Shown here: positions 11,321 through 22,817 of the stretch, one piece after another
Numbering within the stretch: the stretch's first letter is position 1
Layout: each line of letters opens with the position of its first letter
DNA from: Dendrophyllia cribrosa
Lineage: Eukaryota > Cnidaria > Anthozoa > Scleractinia > Dendrophylliidae
Length of the DNA: 64,000 nucleotides
Direction of reading: 5' to 3'
NCBI GenBank assembly: GCA_024195265.1
Contig: JAJLRJ010000001.1
Span: forward strand, 9,660,585-9,724,584
The notes under the pieces: generated by a model
What the model was told of the DNA's origin: nothing
Database searches by the model: none
The model's input: only the letters and a program-made list of their open reading frames with translations
Translations under genes and position numbers: made by a program

Positions 11321-11539
11321 TTAACCCTTTAAGCCCTAAGAGTGATCAGCATCAAATTTCTCCTTGTAATATAAGGCATTAAAATGCCTTATCAATCAAA
11401 AAGGTCATGAGAATTAAGGACATGATCACACAAGATCAGTTCTTTTGATATCCAGACAATTTCTCCCCACCTCTTCTATAGGAAATGTATAGGACTAGAA
11501 ATGAGAATTTAAAGTTTGATATTAGGGCTTAAAGGGTAA
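11321..11539. mobile_element. 219-bp MITE with TTAACCCTTTAAGCCCTAA ends
   Basis: Left TTAACCCTTTAAGCCCTAA and right TTAGGGCTTAAAGGGTAA are inverted copies. A TTAA border with CCCTTT ends suggests a piggyBac-type target preference (inference). Confidence 0.85.
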
Positions 11540-12290
11540 CAGGTGAGCGCTGATGAGCCGGCCAGTTCATTTCATCGGTGACGTCACCTCCTGATACTAG
11601 GCTAACATTAAAGTTAGTCTAATGGTTCGTCCCTAATCGTTAATTTTCTAACAGTGCAAAATACCCTTAGATATAGTAAATATCACGTTGAATATTAAGT
11701 TTGGATGTGACCCAATTCATATGTGTGTATTAACATAATACCGCTAAAGAATGCTCAGAAGAGAATTGCCTCTCTGAGACACGCAATAAAATAGACACCA
11801 AAATGCTTATGCCAGAGAGGATTATGTCTTTGAGCCGGTTTAAAAGCATTCCGTAAAACGGTCCAACGAACCCCAACACCCCAGTACCTAAAGACATTGA
11901 AGGTCTAGGGAGACCCCCTATTCCAACATGGGTATAGAAATAAGGTGACCGTGTTATCTTTATTCTCCTAAAGAACACTGTAATGTGGGAGCATGTAACG
12001 GTTACGACACCGATTAGTTGAAACTAAGAAAAGCCCCCGCGGCAATAGCGACGTATCCTGCTCGAGTTTAAATATGTTTTGTAAAATGAGCAAAAAAAAA
12101 TGTCTTCAAAACTCAGGTCAGGGTTAGTAGCATTCTATGTTCGGTGACCGTGAGAATTAAATACCAAGGTTCCAATGTTGTTGTCAGATCTCCTCGGGTT
12201 TCGTTATTTAGACAGCTAACGCAAGGAAGTCTCATCTTACCCGACTATAGCTGTACCTTCTTTAATTTCAATCCGATTCTGCGTTGCATA
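11540..12290. other. Downstream flank of the GPCR gene
   Basis: It presumably includes the GPCR 3' UTR, but I could not place a confident polyadenylation signal. No other gene seen. Confidence 0.4.
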
Positions 12291-13841
12291 TCATACATCA
12301 GATGTCTTTATTTCACTTTCAGGCACCGTTACTCCATCAACGAGTAAATAAGTTTGATTTCTCTCTTGATCGTGATAAGTGGAGAAGTGACCTTGGAATA
12401 CAGGAAGGTCTTCGAAGTCTTCGCTTTCTTTTTCTGACGCGTGTTCACCGCAAAATTCGACCTCTTCCATAAACGACACATTTCGTTCCCGGCTCGGTTT
12501 GACGTACGGTTCTGGCACGTCTGCGCGACAATCATCTTCTGCTGCCAATGAAACTTTATCGCTGCGATCAGTTTTTAAAGTATCATTGTTGTTGGAGGTG
12601 TTGTCAAACTCATACCATTCATCGTAGGATGGTGGGGGAGTTGTTGGGCATAACTGATCAGTGACAGAACGTTTGTCTTCAGGCGTTTCAATACCCCTCT
12701 CGACGCTACCATCATCACTAATGGATTCCTGTTTAACAGTTCCATTCATCTTTGTGTCCTCGTGATTCAAAAGAGGCTTTTTATGAGACATCAGAATGCC
12801 ATTTGGCACACTCTCCGAATTCTTCTTTCCACTGTTGTCCTTCCTTAGAGAGTTGCTGTAAGTGTTTTGTCGACTGCGAAGGGACATGAACGACGTCTCT
12901 TTGTCTCCTGAGTATAGGATCTCTTTCCCACACATTCTCCTTATAATGTTCTTAAACGCCAACTTGAAGGTAGGATTAAGAAATGCGTAGATTATGGGAT
13001 TTAAACAACTGTTTAGGTAGTGCAGCCATTTTACAGCCGATGTTATGGCTGGTATACTGTCAATGTTGATTTTGCAGGATTCGCAGTATTGATACGTAAG
13101 AGAAGTCAGAAAGAAGGGAAGCCAACACACGATGAACGCCCCAGTCACCACACTTAAGCTCCTGGCTGTTTTGAATTCATTAGAAAGGCGTCTGCCATGC
13201 CGACGGTTTGTTAAACGAGATCTTGTGGCCACCACCCAGAGGATCACCCCGTAACAAACGAGGATAATCAGAAGTGGAACCACAAAGCCAAATAAGAAGA
13301 TGACCAGATACTTCAATTTCTGGTTAATCAGGAAAAGGCATGACGTTCCGATGGCATGCAACCAGGTAGCTAGGATAATCCACTTGCATCTTCCAGTGGT
13401 CATCTGGGTGTGGTGAACCAGTGGATGTTTTATTGCGAAGTAGCGATCGATGGAGATGAACATCAAGTTGGAGATGGAAGAAATGGCGCACACGATGTCG
13501 ATCATTGTCCAAACCAACGCGAATGTCATTACATTGATTTCTGGCGGGTACATCCAGGTTGTGATTTCGCCAGCCAGCCAAATGGGCTCGGTGATGAACG
13601 CCACCATCATATCACTGACAGCTAAGCTGAGTATGAACCAGTTTGTGACGCTTTTCCGGATCCGTTTGAACATGTAGAAAGCAGCTATGACAAGGCCATT
13701 GCCGAACAGTGTTAGAATGATTAGAATCAGAATTGCTACTGAAGATATGACCTTGTGGGATAAGCTGTTCGGTGGGTACCCTGCAGGCTCTGGAGCAGGT
13801 CCAGTGCTTGAAATGTTCAGGCTGCTGTTACTCGTATTCAT
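12291..13841 (-). CDS. Class A (rhodopsin-family) amine-like GPCR, intronless, atypical ECL2
   Basis: 516 residues in one exon, starting at ATG 13841. Three N-glycosylation sites (N2, N5, N9) precede seven TM helices. Hallmarks: GN in TM1 (N48), LAVSD in TM2 (D77), W111 and D115 in TM3 at the amine-receptor 3.28 and 3.32 positions, DRY 132-134, W160 in TM4, P189 and Y197 in TM5, CWLPFF 239-244 in TM6, W272 and NPIIY 281-285 in TM7. TM5 lacks the serines that bind catechols. Position 3.25 is Ala108 instead of Cys, and only 29 residues separate W160 from P189 (about 50 is usual), so ECL2 is nearly absent. The ~225-residue tail has a PPSY motif and ends TSDV, a class I PDZ ligand form. It is a plasma-membrane receptor, ligand unknown. 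Confidence 0.95.
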   Translation of the reverse strand: MNTSNSSLNISSTGPAPEPAGYPPNSLSHKVISSVAILILIILTLFGNGLVIAAFYMFKRIRKSVTNWFILSLAVSDMMVAFITEPIWLAGEITTWMYPPEINVMTFALVWTMIDIVCAISSISNLMFISIDRYFAIKHPLVHHTQMTTGRCKWIILATWLHAIGTSCLFLINQKLKYLVIFLFGFVVPLLIILVCYGVILWVVATRSRLTNRRHGRRLSNEFKTARSLSVVTGAFIVCWLPFFLTSLTYQYCESCKINIDSIPAITSAVKWLHYLNSCLNPIIYAFLNPTFKLAFKNIIRRMCGKEILYSGDKETSFMSLRSRQNTYSNSLRKDNSGKKNSESVPNGILMSHKKPLLNHEDTKMNGTVKQESISDDGSVERGIETPEDKRSVTDQLCPTTPPPSYDEWYEFDNTSNNNDTLKTDRSDKVSLAAEDDCRADVPEPYVKPSRERNVSFMEEVEFCGEHASEKESEDFEDLPVFQGHFSTYHDQERNQTYLLVDGVTVPESEIKTSDV

Positions 13842-13997
13842 GATGAACCAATATTACTTCCAATGGATGTATCTTTGTTAGTTATTACAACGGTATAATG
13901 ATGGGATCCCTAGAAGAGTAAGACAAACGATTATCAGTTGGCCCCAGAAAATAAAGATTTTCATCTTGGTATAGTAAGCACAGAGAAATTCAATAAA

Positions 13998-14211
13998 TTA
14001 ACCCTTTAACTCCCAAGAGTGCCAAACGTCAAAATTCAAGAAAAATCCAAAATTTCATTTTGTAAAAATACTGACACCAAATGGTATCATGCAAAAGTAC
14101 TGCCAAAGAGGTTTCATTTGAATGGTCACACCGCAGGATTTCGTCGACAGACTGAAAAGTAAGTACTGCACTACATGTCTTCATAATTGACTCTGGGAGT
14201 GAAAGAGATAA
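13998..14211 (+). mobile_element. CCCTTTAACTCCC MITE, single-unit copy
   Basis: It begins TTAACCCTTTAACTCCC and ends in the inverted GGGAGTGAAAG. It holds one copy of the 88-bp unit (core CAAAAGTACTGCCAAAGAGG) that is tandemly amplified at 51884-53200. Other copies lie at 22625-22817 (reverse) and 45519-48101 (interrupted). Confidence 0.85.
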
Positions 14212-14631
14212 AACAAGGATGTTCTTGATTGGCCGTAAGGAGCCACATTAGCTTCAAAACTAATCAATTTACCGTATTATAGTGATATAAGTGGGTTTGG
14301 CAGCAATAAAAGCAAAGATGTAGGGTGTGAACAAATGATTGTCGTCAGAGATTATTCCGTTTATTCTTGTTCCGAAATAATGTCAATTGGACGCACCGTT
14401 AGGTTAATACAGAACCCTTCGATGCCATCAACGGCATCAAAAAAGGCTGTGTTATAGAAACGAGGCTTAGTTTGCTTCACTTTCTTGGCCGCAATGCATA
14501 CGGATGCTTTTTAAGGAATATTGACTTCAGGTTCTGGCATGGATTATAATGATTAATTGTTCCACTTGTGCAGTCTCCAGGCAAAACAAAGGTCATAGTA
14601 GATACTTTGCGCGACTTTCTAGACTTTCGAG
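14212..14631. other. GPCR upstream region, no gene recognised
   Basis: Non-coding; a small open frame on the minus strand has no recognisable domain. Confidence 0.4.
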
Positions 14632-14825
14632 GAGCAGAGTGTGTAGTGCAATGGTTAGAGCGCTCGCCTCCCATCAATGTGACCTGGGTTCGATTCCATA
14701 TCGACATCACATGCAGTGGGTTGATTTGTCGTTAGTTCTCGTCCTTGCTCCTAGGGTTTTTCTCCGGGTACTCAAGTTTTTCCTTCCTCCTCAAAACCTC
14801 AATAGCCTAAACGGGATTGATTGAC
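14632..14825 (+). mobile_element. tRNA-derived SINE
   Basis: A perfect RNA polymerase III A box (TAGTGCAATGG, 14644-14654) and B box (GGTTCGATTCC, 14687-14697) stand 32 bases apart, as in a tRNA gene. The fold is degenerate and the element continues into a body with TTTTTCTCCGGGTACTC, so it is a SINE head and not a functional tRNA. The body ends near ATTGATTGACG without a long A tail. Confidence 0.85.
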
Positions 14826-17800
14826 GCGGTCATCTTCGCTTTAGTCGATGGACGAACATCAGTTTTTGTGATCGGTTTCTAATACATATATTCGCGGTAT
14901 TTCACTGCTAGCGTTCCCCTTGTTTGTACGAAACATACTTTTTGTTTCTGCGTATAATTGCTGCGACATGTAGTATCATATATCCCGACTTTCACTGTCG
15001 GGAATTTAAGTGTCTGGGTCATGGATACAGCACTGGGGCAGTAACCAGGGGTCGCGTTCCAGCCCTCTGAATCCGACCAAGTTTACCTGAAACCGGTTCG
15101 CCGCGCCGAGGCAGGTGTATACCCAAATTTGAATTTGATCGATTGGGTTGATTTGTTTGACACATTTTTGTCATAATTTGACATAATTTTTATTTGCTTT
15201 GTGTTGTCTTTTTCTCAAATTGTTAAACTACTTCAAAGAGCTCGATTGTTTCCAACTCACCGAGTACCGAAAGAGTAAGTTGCGAACATTGTGTGTTTTA
15301 TAAGAAGTGTTTTAAACTTTTTACTCTCTAAAGGGGCCAAAAGATCGATAAAAACATGATCAAATGAAAGCACAACTTCGAGGAACAGTGCCCCAGCCGA
15401 TATATCGTGTTTTCCTGAGTATGGTCAGCGAAATGCTTTAAGCTTGCTTTATTATCTGGAAATTGGAAGAAGAAAAAAAATCAAAATACCACCAGAATGG
15501 CAATATTGATTTCTGCCGGGACCGCCTGTCGTGAAACCCAATTTGATGTAATCCACTTCCATCCTTGTAATTCTACACTTTATCCCAAAATTCTTACTCT
15601 GTTTTGTTCTGAAGAATCTTTTTATCCAACTTAGTTGTATAAATTTGGCATTTGGCAATATAACATGGAATTTGGGTAAGCGAAATTTCGATATCAATTT
15701 CATCCAGAGACTCAAAGTCACTCACAGGTTACAGCACTACTTTAAGTGTACTCCTCCAATGTTTAGTGATTTTAATTTTCTATCCAGGAATTCCAACAAG
15801 GGATGGCTGAAAACCACAACAGCAACATACGATTGATTTGTATCAAGCGAGGAAGATCTGAAGTCTACAAAAATACTCGAGGTAAAAAAAGTAACTCAGA
15901 TTGCACTGACAATACCATAGATGAACCAAAATTCGAATAATACCCTTTTTTATTTAACCGCTGAGAAAATGAGGTGTCATGCTATAAACATTTTGTGGGC
16001 AAGATTGTTAGAGCACGCAATTCTTTGTATTTTTTATTTTGGGCCCCAAAAAGAGTTTGTATGCGACGTACGTGTGTTTCGCATGGCTCATTACTTCTCA
16101 TTAACTTAGCATGCCTTAGAGACCGCTAATTGATAAAACTGCAGATCGATTAACCTCGGGGCTTGAAACAATTACAATTGAGTTCATGTGCAAAAATCTA
16201 GCGAAAATATTTTGTTTTCAGGCCTAGGAATTTTGAGCACCTTATGCCATAAATGCTCTTCTTGATTGTACGCAAACGATTGACTAATTACGTGTAATGG
16301 GCCTGATTTGTCCATCATGGACCATCATGAACGCAATAATAAGGCTCTTACTACTTCCATCTCGTTTTACAATAATTACACCGCGTATCACATTTGACAC
16401 ATAAAACTGAAAAAGCATTGAAACTTGTTATTTGCATATGTCCTCGTTAAATACTGCTACCTCAGTACCAATTTTTTATTTGCAGTACACTGTTTTAACA
16501 ATATCATTAGCTGGAATTCATAAAATTGGTTGACAGAATTTAATTTTCTATGAAGTAGTTTAGAGTTTCCACTTGTTGCAACTCTAGTTCTGTATAATGC
16601 TGGTCCATATGTCGGTATAACACAGTTGTTTGTCTGACCCCTTTTGTCTTTTGTGACACGAAGCCCTTTTACCAAATACTTAAGAAAGTTCGGCAGACTT
16701 CAAGAACTTTCGAAATAACAAAAAACGGTGCTATTAAGCATTTCCGTTTAATACACTTAGTACATATAGGTCCATAAGAGGTAGTACCTTTGTCCTAAAG
16801 ACCCCCTATCTCGACATAATCACAGTGGGGAATGGCTATTTATATTTTGCCTATTTCGGAACTCTTAGTTTATAATGGCTTATGTTGTATTTATTTTCGA
16901 GGTTCAACAGCATCCCAGCGGGAGGGGATATTTTCTGTTATTTCCCTAATGGAAGTGCGATAAGTTTAGATAACCGGTCCATGATAACACGCCCGCTATA
17001 AAGTGTGTTTCATACTGATCAAGGACAGAAAAGTAGGAGTAATCTTTAAAAAATATATATACACCTGCAGAAATGTAACGGAATTTTGGAAAGGCCCTCG
17101 ACACTAAAAAAGGAATGTCATGGTTAAAATTCATTCGTCGTTCTTTTCAAAACATTTTTGGATGACATGCAAGTCATTCCGTTTGTTCGTCAACGCTAAA
17201 ATAATGCTTCTATATAGATGTATTATTTTGCAACCACATAATTCGGAGAAACATTGTTACCGAATAGTTATACAACTATTTGAAGGTGGTGCTTATCACA
17301 AAATGCTAGGGTTAATTACCGTATACATTGAGGCTAGCGGTAAGGAATGTGTTTAATTAACTAAAATGGTGAAGAAAAAATTCATAAACAAACTACATTG
17401 GTAATTAAAGAGTCAACTTAAAGTAAAATCTAAATATTCACCTATATATATTTAAATATTTGCATTGGAATAATTCTACACAACTTCTTAAAACATCGCG
17501 AAGAGTGAAAGCACCGCGGACAGTTAATATTGCATCACACAGTCATCACGAAACTAAATAATAAATATCCACATTTGTGGAATTATCAATTAGAGTTAAG
17601 TGCACATGAAAACAATTGTTTTCTTTTAATTACCTAACTGCAAGCCTAACGCGGATTTCTTTTGATGCTACAGTTCTGAGATCTAGGTTGTCAGGTCTTG
17701 AGGCATCGTTCCCTCATTACCTAGTCTCTTTACTAGTGTGTTAAGCAATGTACTAATATGGCAAGAGATTTAACTGACGGAGTACAATACACAAAGGGTC

Positions 17801-20800
17801 TCTGTTCACGTACATTTAGCCCGAAGGACTAGGTTATCTAGGCAGCTCAGAAGCGCTTATGAAGTACTTTGCCACTTTATTTACTCCCCCCTCCCTTCAC
17901 GTCTGCAACGCAGGCTATTTACAGCACGATCTGTATAATTTTATGTAAAATTAGTTCGGCTTATACAATTACTTTCATCGCATTTACGTAAATCCTTTCT
18001 CCCTAACACTTTCGTGATGGTGACCTAAGTTGAGCTGTTTGAACATTTTTTTAAACTTTTTGCATAGTATGTTCAGCAGCCATGGAAATAGTGTGTCTTT
18101 TTATGTATAGCTAACTAAACCCGGGGTTATTGGAGTTTTAACGACTGTATTACACCAGTTTACCCTTCATTATGATCTGTACATTGCAGACAAAAAACAA
18201 CGGTTAATTCATGACCAAGCAGCTTATCTTGTAGCTATGTATAGATGTATATTTTTGCTTGATTTAAGATAGCAATCTACTGAGGGCTCTTTTAAATTAG
18301 ATCCCTCGTATCATGAACTCGCGAGGGCAAGAAAAAAAATGTTCTAGAAAACGAACTACTGTAGATAGCAAAGCCATGTGGTGAATCCAATGGAATCTTG
18401 AGTTTCTGCTTGAGATAGCGAGAGATCTGAGTTCGAGAATACCGCGTTATCGAAAGCAGCGGAGTTGAAAATAACAGGAAGTAACTTACTGAACAACACT
18501 ATCCAAACGAAACTGGTTTTACAACAAAGTAACAGGACTTCTTGTGTTCAACCAATCAGAACGCGTGGAGAATCTCGTCGATTTGCACTGATTCCAAGCT
18601 CAGAGGAAACCATTTCTATGATGTCTGTTTCAAGTCCACGTAATAGATGACACTAAATATGTTTCAAGAGCTATTAATATATGTTCTATGAAAATAAGAA
18701 ATTTAATAGCGCCTAATAATTAAACCCAAATTTACTCGTTCTATGAATCACGAATAATTAAAAAAAGGTGCAAGAAATTGCCATGTTAACGAGTATAACA
18801 TTTATGGGGAAATCATCAAACGTATTTGGTGAAGTTTTATAACTCGGCCGTCAAAGTAACTATGTGTTGCTTTAATACTGTTGCACTATTATTTCTAATA
18901 TTAATCTATAAAATAATCACAGCAAGCATTCTGTTTCCATGGACTGGCTTTAACCAAAGTCACCAAACCAATACGTGATTTCAAGTTTCTCTGCTTTTAG
19001 TTTTATGCTTCATATTTGCACATTTGTCCTCTCATGCACGGATGCTAGTTTCATGGCTAAGAATTTTTCTCTAGCTAATTACGATGATTTTTTCCCGACA
19101 AATAATTAAGTCACACCGAAGTCGTTTCTTTTGCACACTAAAAACATAAGTTTTTTATTTACCTTTGAAGGTGAACTGCACTTTCAAATAGCATTAACTT
19201 CCTCCAATGAAAACAAAGTCGTCAACAATTCATGTTTTTATGTTAACACAGCATCAGGTATTTCTTTGTAAGTTCTGCATTGTCTGTCTGAGAAAACACT
19301 TTTGTTTTGTTTTCGTTTACGCGTTCATGACTTGTTGTCCTGACTTGAAGAACTTTTGTGTCATAGTTGTGTCGTAGTTTTCAGGGCAAAACATTCGCAA
19401 ACTCCTTAATCAAACTCCTAAACTGAATTATGCAATCTAATAAAGATAATTGTACATTTAAATATTTTTGCTTTGTTTAAGAAATCGGTATTTTTCCGTT
19501 TTTCATTTATTAGTGATTAATAACACTCTCAGCACGCTAGCGACTCAAGGACCTACTCGAAATAAAGGAAGATGTATTGTGAACGGCGTATTTTGACGGT
19601 CATGTATCTCTCACGCCGACGCTTGGCTAACCCCAAAACCTAGATCAGTGTTATGAGGAGGCACGAAAACAATAAAGCAATGTTGTAAATAATGTTTACA
19701 ACAACTGATACACTGTTTTTTCTTTACCTTCTAGCATTAAGTTTGGAACTAAAAGGGAATACTTGATACTATAATTATTATATTTCTTGCGTGGTTCCCT
19801 TATAAATCACTCAAAAGCAGGAATATGACACTTGCACAACAAAGCGAGCAATGGAATGACATTGAATGCGTGCATCAAATGTCACCCCGAGGCACTCAGT
19901 GTTATAACTCCATCGGAACAACCAATGTAAACAGTTTTGGCCAACATTTTATATTAAACTTGCCATCAACGCACTGCATAACCTCAACACATCTGGAATA
20001 ACTCAGTGATTTCAAATAGTCGGGTGTTTCTAGTTTACATATGTAACCGAGTTGGCGTTTTGGCTGAAGAATTTCGTAGTGGAAAGTAAAGTACAACTAA
20101 ACATCAACACATAAATTAGGTAATGAAAGTTAATTTGAATTTCCAGATCCGGTATTAAAAATATAGAGCGCGATTGACCCCCAACAAGATGTATTTTTAT
20201 TTTTGTTTCATTAATAACTGTTGAGAAATTAATAACGTTCTTCCAAAGCTATTGTAAACAATCTCTTACCCTATGAAACGTTCCCTCGATGACTGGGAAT
20301 TAATTAATCATGTATTTTAAAAGGTGAATCCAAACTTTGTGTAATTTATAAACAAGCTTAATCTAAACAAGATGGTTTAAAGTCTCGTCGTTGCCATTTT
20401 GTGTGTATTTGGTGATATAAAATCAACAAAACAAGAGATAACATGGATTAACTAATATGAGACGAAGAGAAATGAGGTCTTCCCGCCAACACAAGTTGGA
20501 GTTTGGAAACTTACCTTGTGTTTAAGTACTGTCCAGATTTGATACTTCTTCAGAGTTTCGATGGTTTCGATAGATCTTTCATGAAGTAGCACGAACGCTC
20601 AGTGAATTGCACTACGTTAGAACCAAAGTTGACCCTCGCAGCTTGAGAGATCAAGCATCGTCTATAAAAATGTTTGCATATCTCGATGTACTCTCTGTGT
20701 CCGAAATTAAAGAGAAACCTTGATGTTTCTTCGAAACGTGTTACTTTACAACGTCATGTTGGAAGCCACAATTAACTAAGATATGCTAACGACAGTTCCT

Positions 20801-22624
20801 TGTCTTGCTTTTAGCATATGAAGGTTCGGTTTCTGTCAGTGCAAATTAGAGAACTACGGAAGCGCATCCAACTACGAAAAGGAAGAGGCAAACGTCATCT
20901 GCAATTTAGATAAACAATGAAATCGCCTGGAGCGGGGTTGAATGACCTCAGTCAGTGCTCTCCTTAACAGTTCCACGGAGTAAAAAAGGTATTTAAGAAA
21001 CTTGATAAACTGTATTCGTTGCCGCACCAAAAATTAATCTTAATTCAGTTAAATCAACTTCACACTGAATGAACCCCGCCGCAAAGAAAGTTTAGATATT
21101 GTTGATGGAAACGTCCGAAATTAGCATTGTTAAATGGCCAATCTCAGTGTGGTTCCAACTGAAAAAACTCCTTGACCGTGGTCCCCACGCATAGAAAACA
21201 GATTCCAAATTGGAACAGACAGCTACTGGTAATAGTCACTTAATAATCCAAACAGAAAATTCTGCTTCGTTCGTTATGCGTACAGGATTGTTTCTATCCA
21301 AAGTTTAATGCGACATTTGGATAAACATTAAGCGAAGAGCTGTAAATTGGCCCATGTGTCTTCTTATCAGTTTCTAAAGATATTTGTGGTATTTGCGCAA
21401 ACATTTTTAAAAGGAAAACTAATTATGATTTGTAATCCGCTTTGTAATCTAGCATGAAAGTTTATGTTGGCTTAGTTAAGTTAAAAAAACACAATTTGAC
21501 TAGTACTGTTTATACAACTTCACCATGATATCGCAGTAAGTAGGTTTTCTTGAATGAAAGCGTCTTTATTGTACAGGGACAACTACCATGATCTAAACAA
21601 TGGCTGCCCCGTGGGCATGGATCATCGAAATAACAGACAGCAGTAGCTTGGAAGATGCAGTTCACCTTGGAAATCTGGGGTCGTGAAAAACAATGAAGAA
21701 CGGGAAATGAAATTGAAAAGTAAGACTACAATATGGATCTTTATATTTATTGTGTTCGTATTCGCGTGACCGCCCTTGTCAGAACAAGATAATGGCTCGT
21801 GTTTTGGAAGCTATACTTTTGCATAATAATAGGAAAGGGTAATGAAGCATTGAATGAAAACGTGATTAACGCCCTTAATTCTAGCTCAGTTTCTATCTGT
21901 GTGAAATTAAGCGCAGGAATCTTGTGCAGAAGCGCACGAGATGCGCGCGAAAAATGGCCGATCGGAAGTGTTTTTATGTTCTTGTCACAACTGATAAGGG
22001 CTAAGCCTCTTGAGGGGATTTTCACGCGAATTTAGCTTTTTCCTTCCGCAGTTGGGCCGTGTTGGCGATAATAAAATTCTTCTTATAATATGCCACCACT
22101 AATTTACTACAAATCTGTCGTTTTTTTTAACAAGATTTAAAACTTCGGCTGTAGTTTTATGAGAATTGACTGAGGTTTCTATTAAATCTAGTTGCATCTC
22201 ACGCGTTGGAAATATCACGCACATAAAATAAGACAATTAATATAATCATATCATTTCTTTTTTAAATTTTGAAGAAACATTTGTTTTTGCAAACACTGTT
22301 TGTACTTATTAAATTTAGATTTTTTAGCAAATGGTTTTTATTTAGCTTAACGAAAGTACAGTGTTCATGTAGTCTGCTAAATTACCCCATATTCTTACAA
22401 TTAAGACGAAAAAGAAACGGTTAGAGAACAATTGTTCTAACTATAAGTCATTTTCCCTTACTAACCTTCACTTTTATAAAGCATTATTCAAGCCGGTTTT
22501 TTTTAGATGTTTTAGTAGCATAAATGTATTGCTTAACATGGAGTCGAAAATTTGTTTTTAATTTGTTCCGTTACATGAGCTATTGGTGACATTTATTGAG
22601 TAGTATTTGCTATTCTAGAGGGTC
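14826..22624. other. 7.8-kb AT-rich intergenic DNA, no gene recognised
   Basis: No open frame has a recognisable domain or splice context. A consensus minus-strand donor (ACAAG|GTAAGT) near 20515 could end a non-coding 5' exon of about 20515-20660, possibly for the GPCR; this is only a guess. Confidence 0.45.
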
Positions 22625-22817
22625 AGTATCAATTATGGAGACATGTAGTGTAGTTCTAACTTTTGAGTCTGTTGATGAAATCCTATGATGTGAACATTCA
22701 AATGAAACCTCTTCAGCAGTACTTTTGCATGGTACCATTTGTTTTTCCATATTTTACAAAATGAAATATGGGATTTTTCTTGAATTTTTTTTGGCACTCT
22801 TGTGCAGTTAAAGGGTA
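22625..22817 (-). mobile_element. CCCTTTAACTCCC MITE, reverse single-unit copy
   Basis: Reverse-complement match to 13998-14211, including the unit core and the TTAAAGGG-type right end. Confidence 0.8.

Noticed and set aside
14644..14715. Functional tRNA gene
   Set aside because: A and B boxes are perfect, but the acceptor stem does not pair and the unit continues into a SINE body.
15452..15840. Possible extracellular-domain exon (Cys/Trp-containing frames)
   Set aside because: Frames on both strands are broken and no domain pattern holds across more than a few residues.
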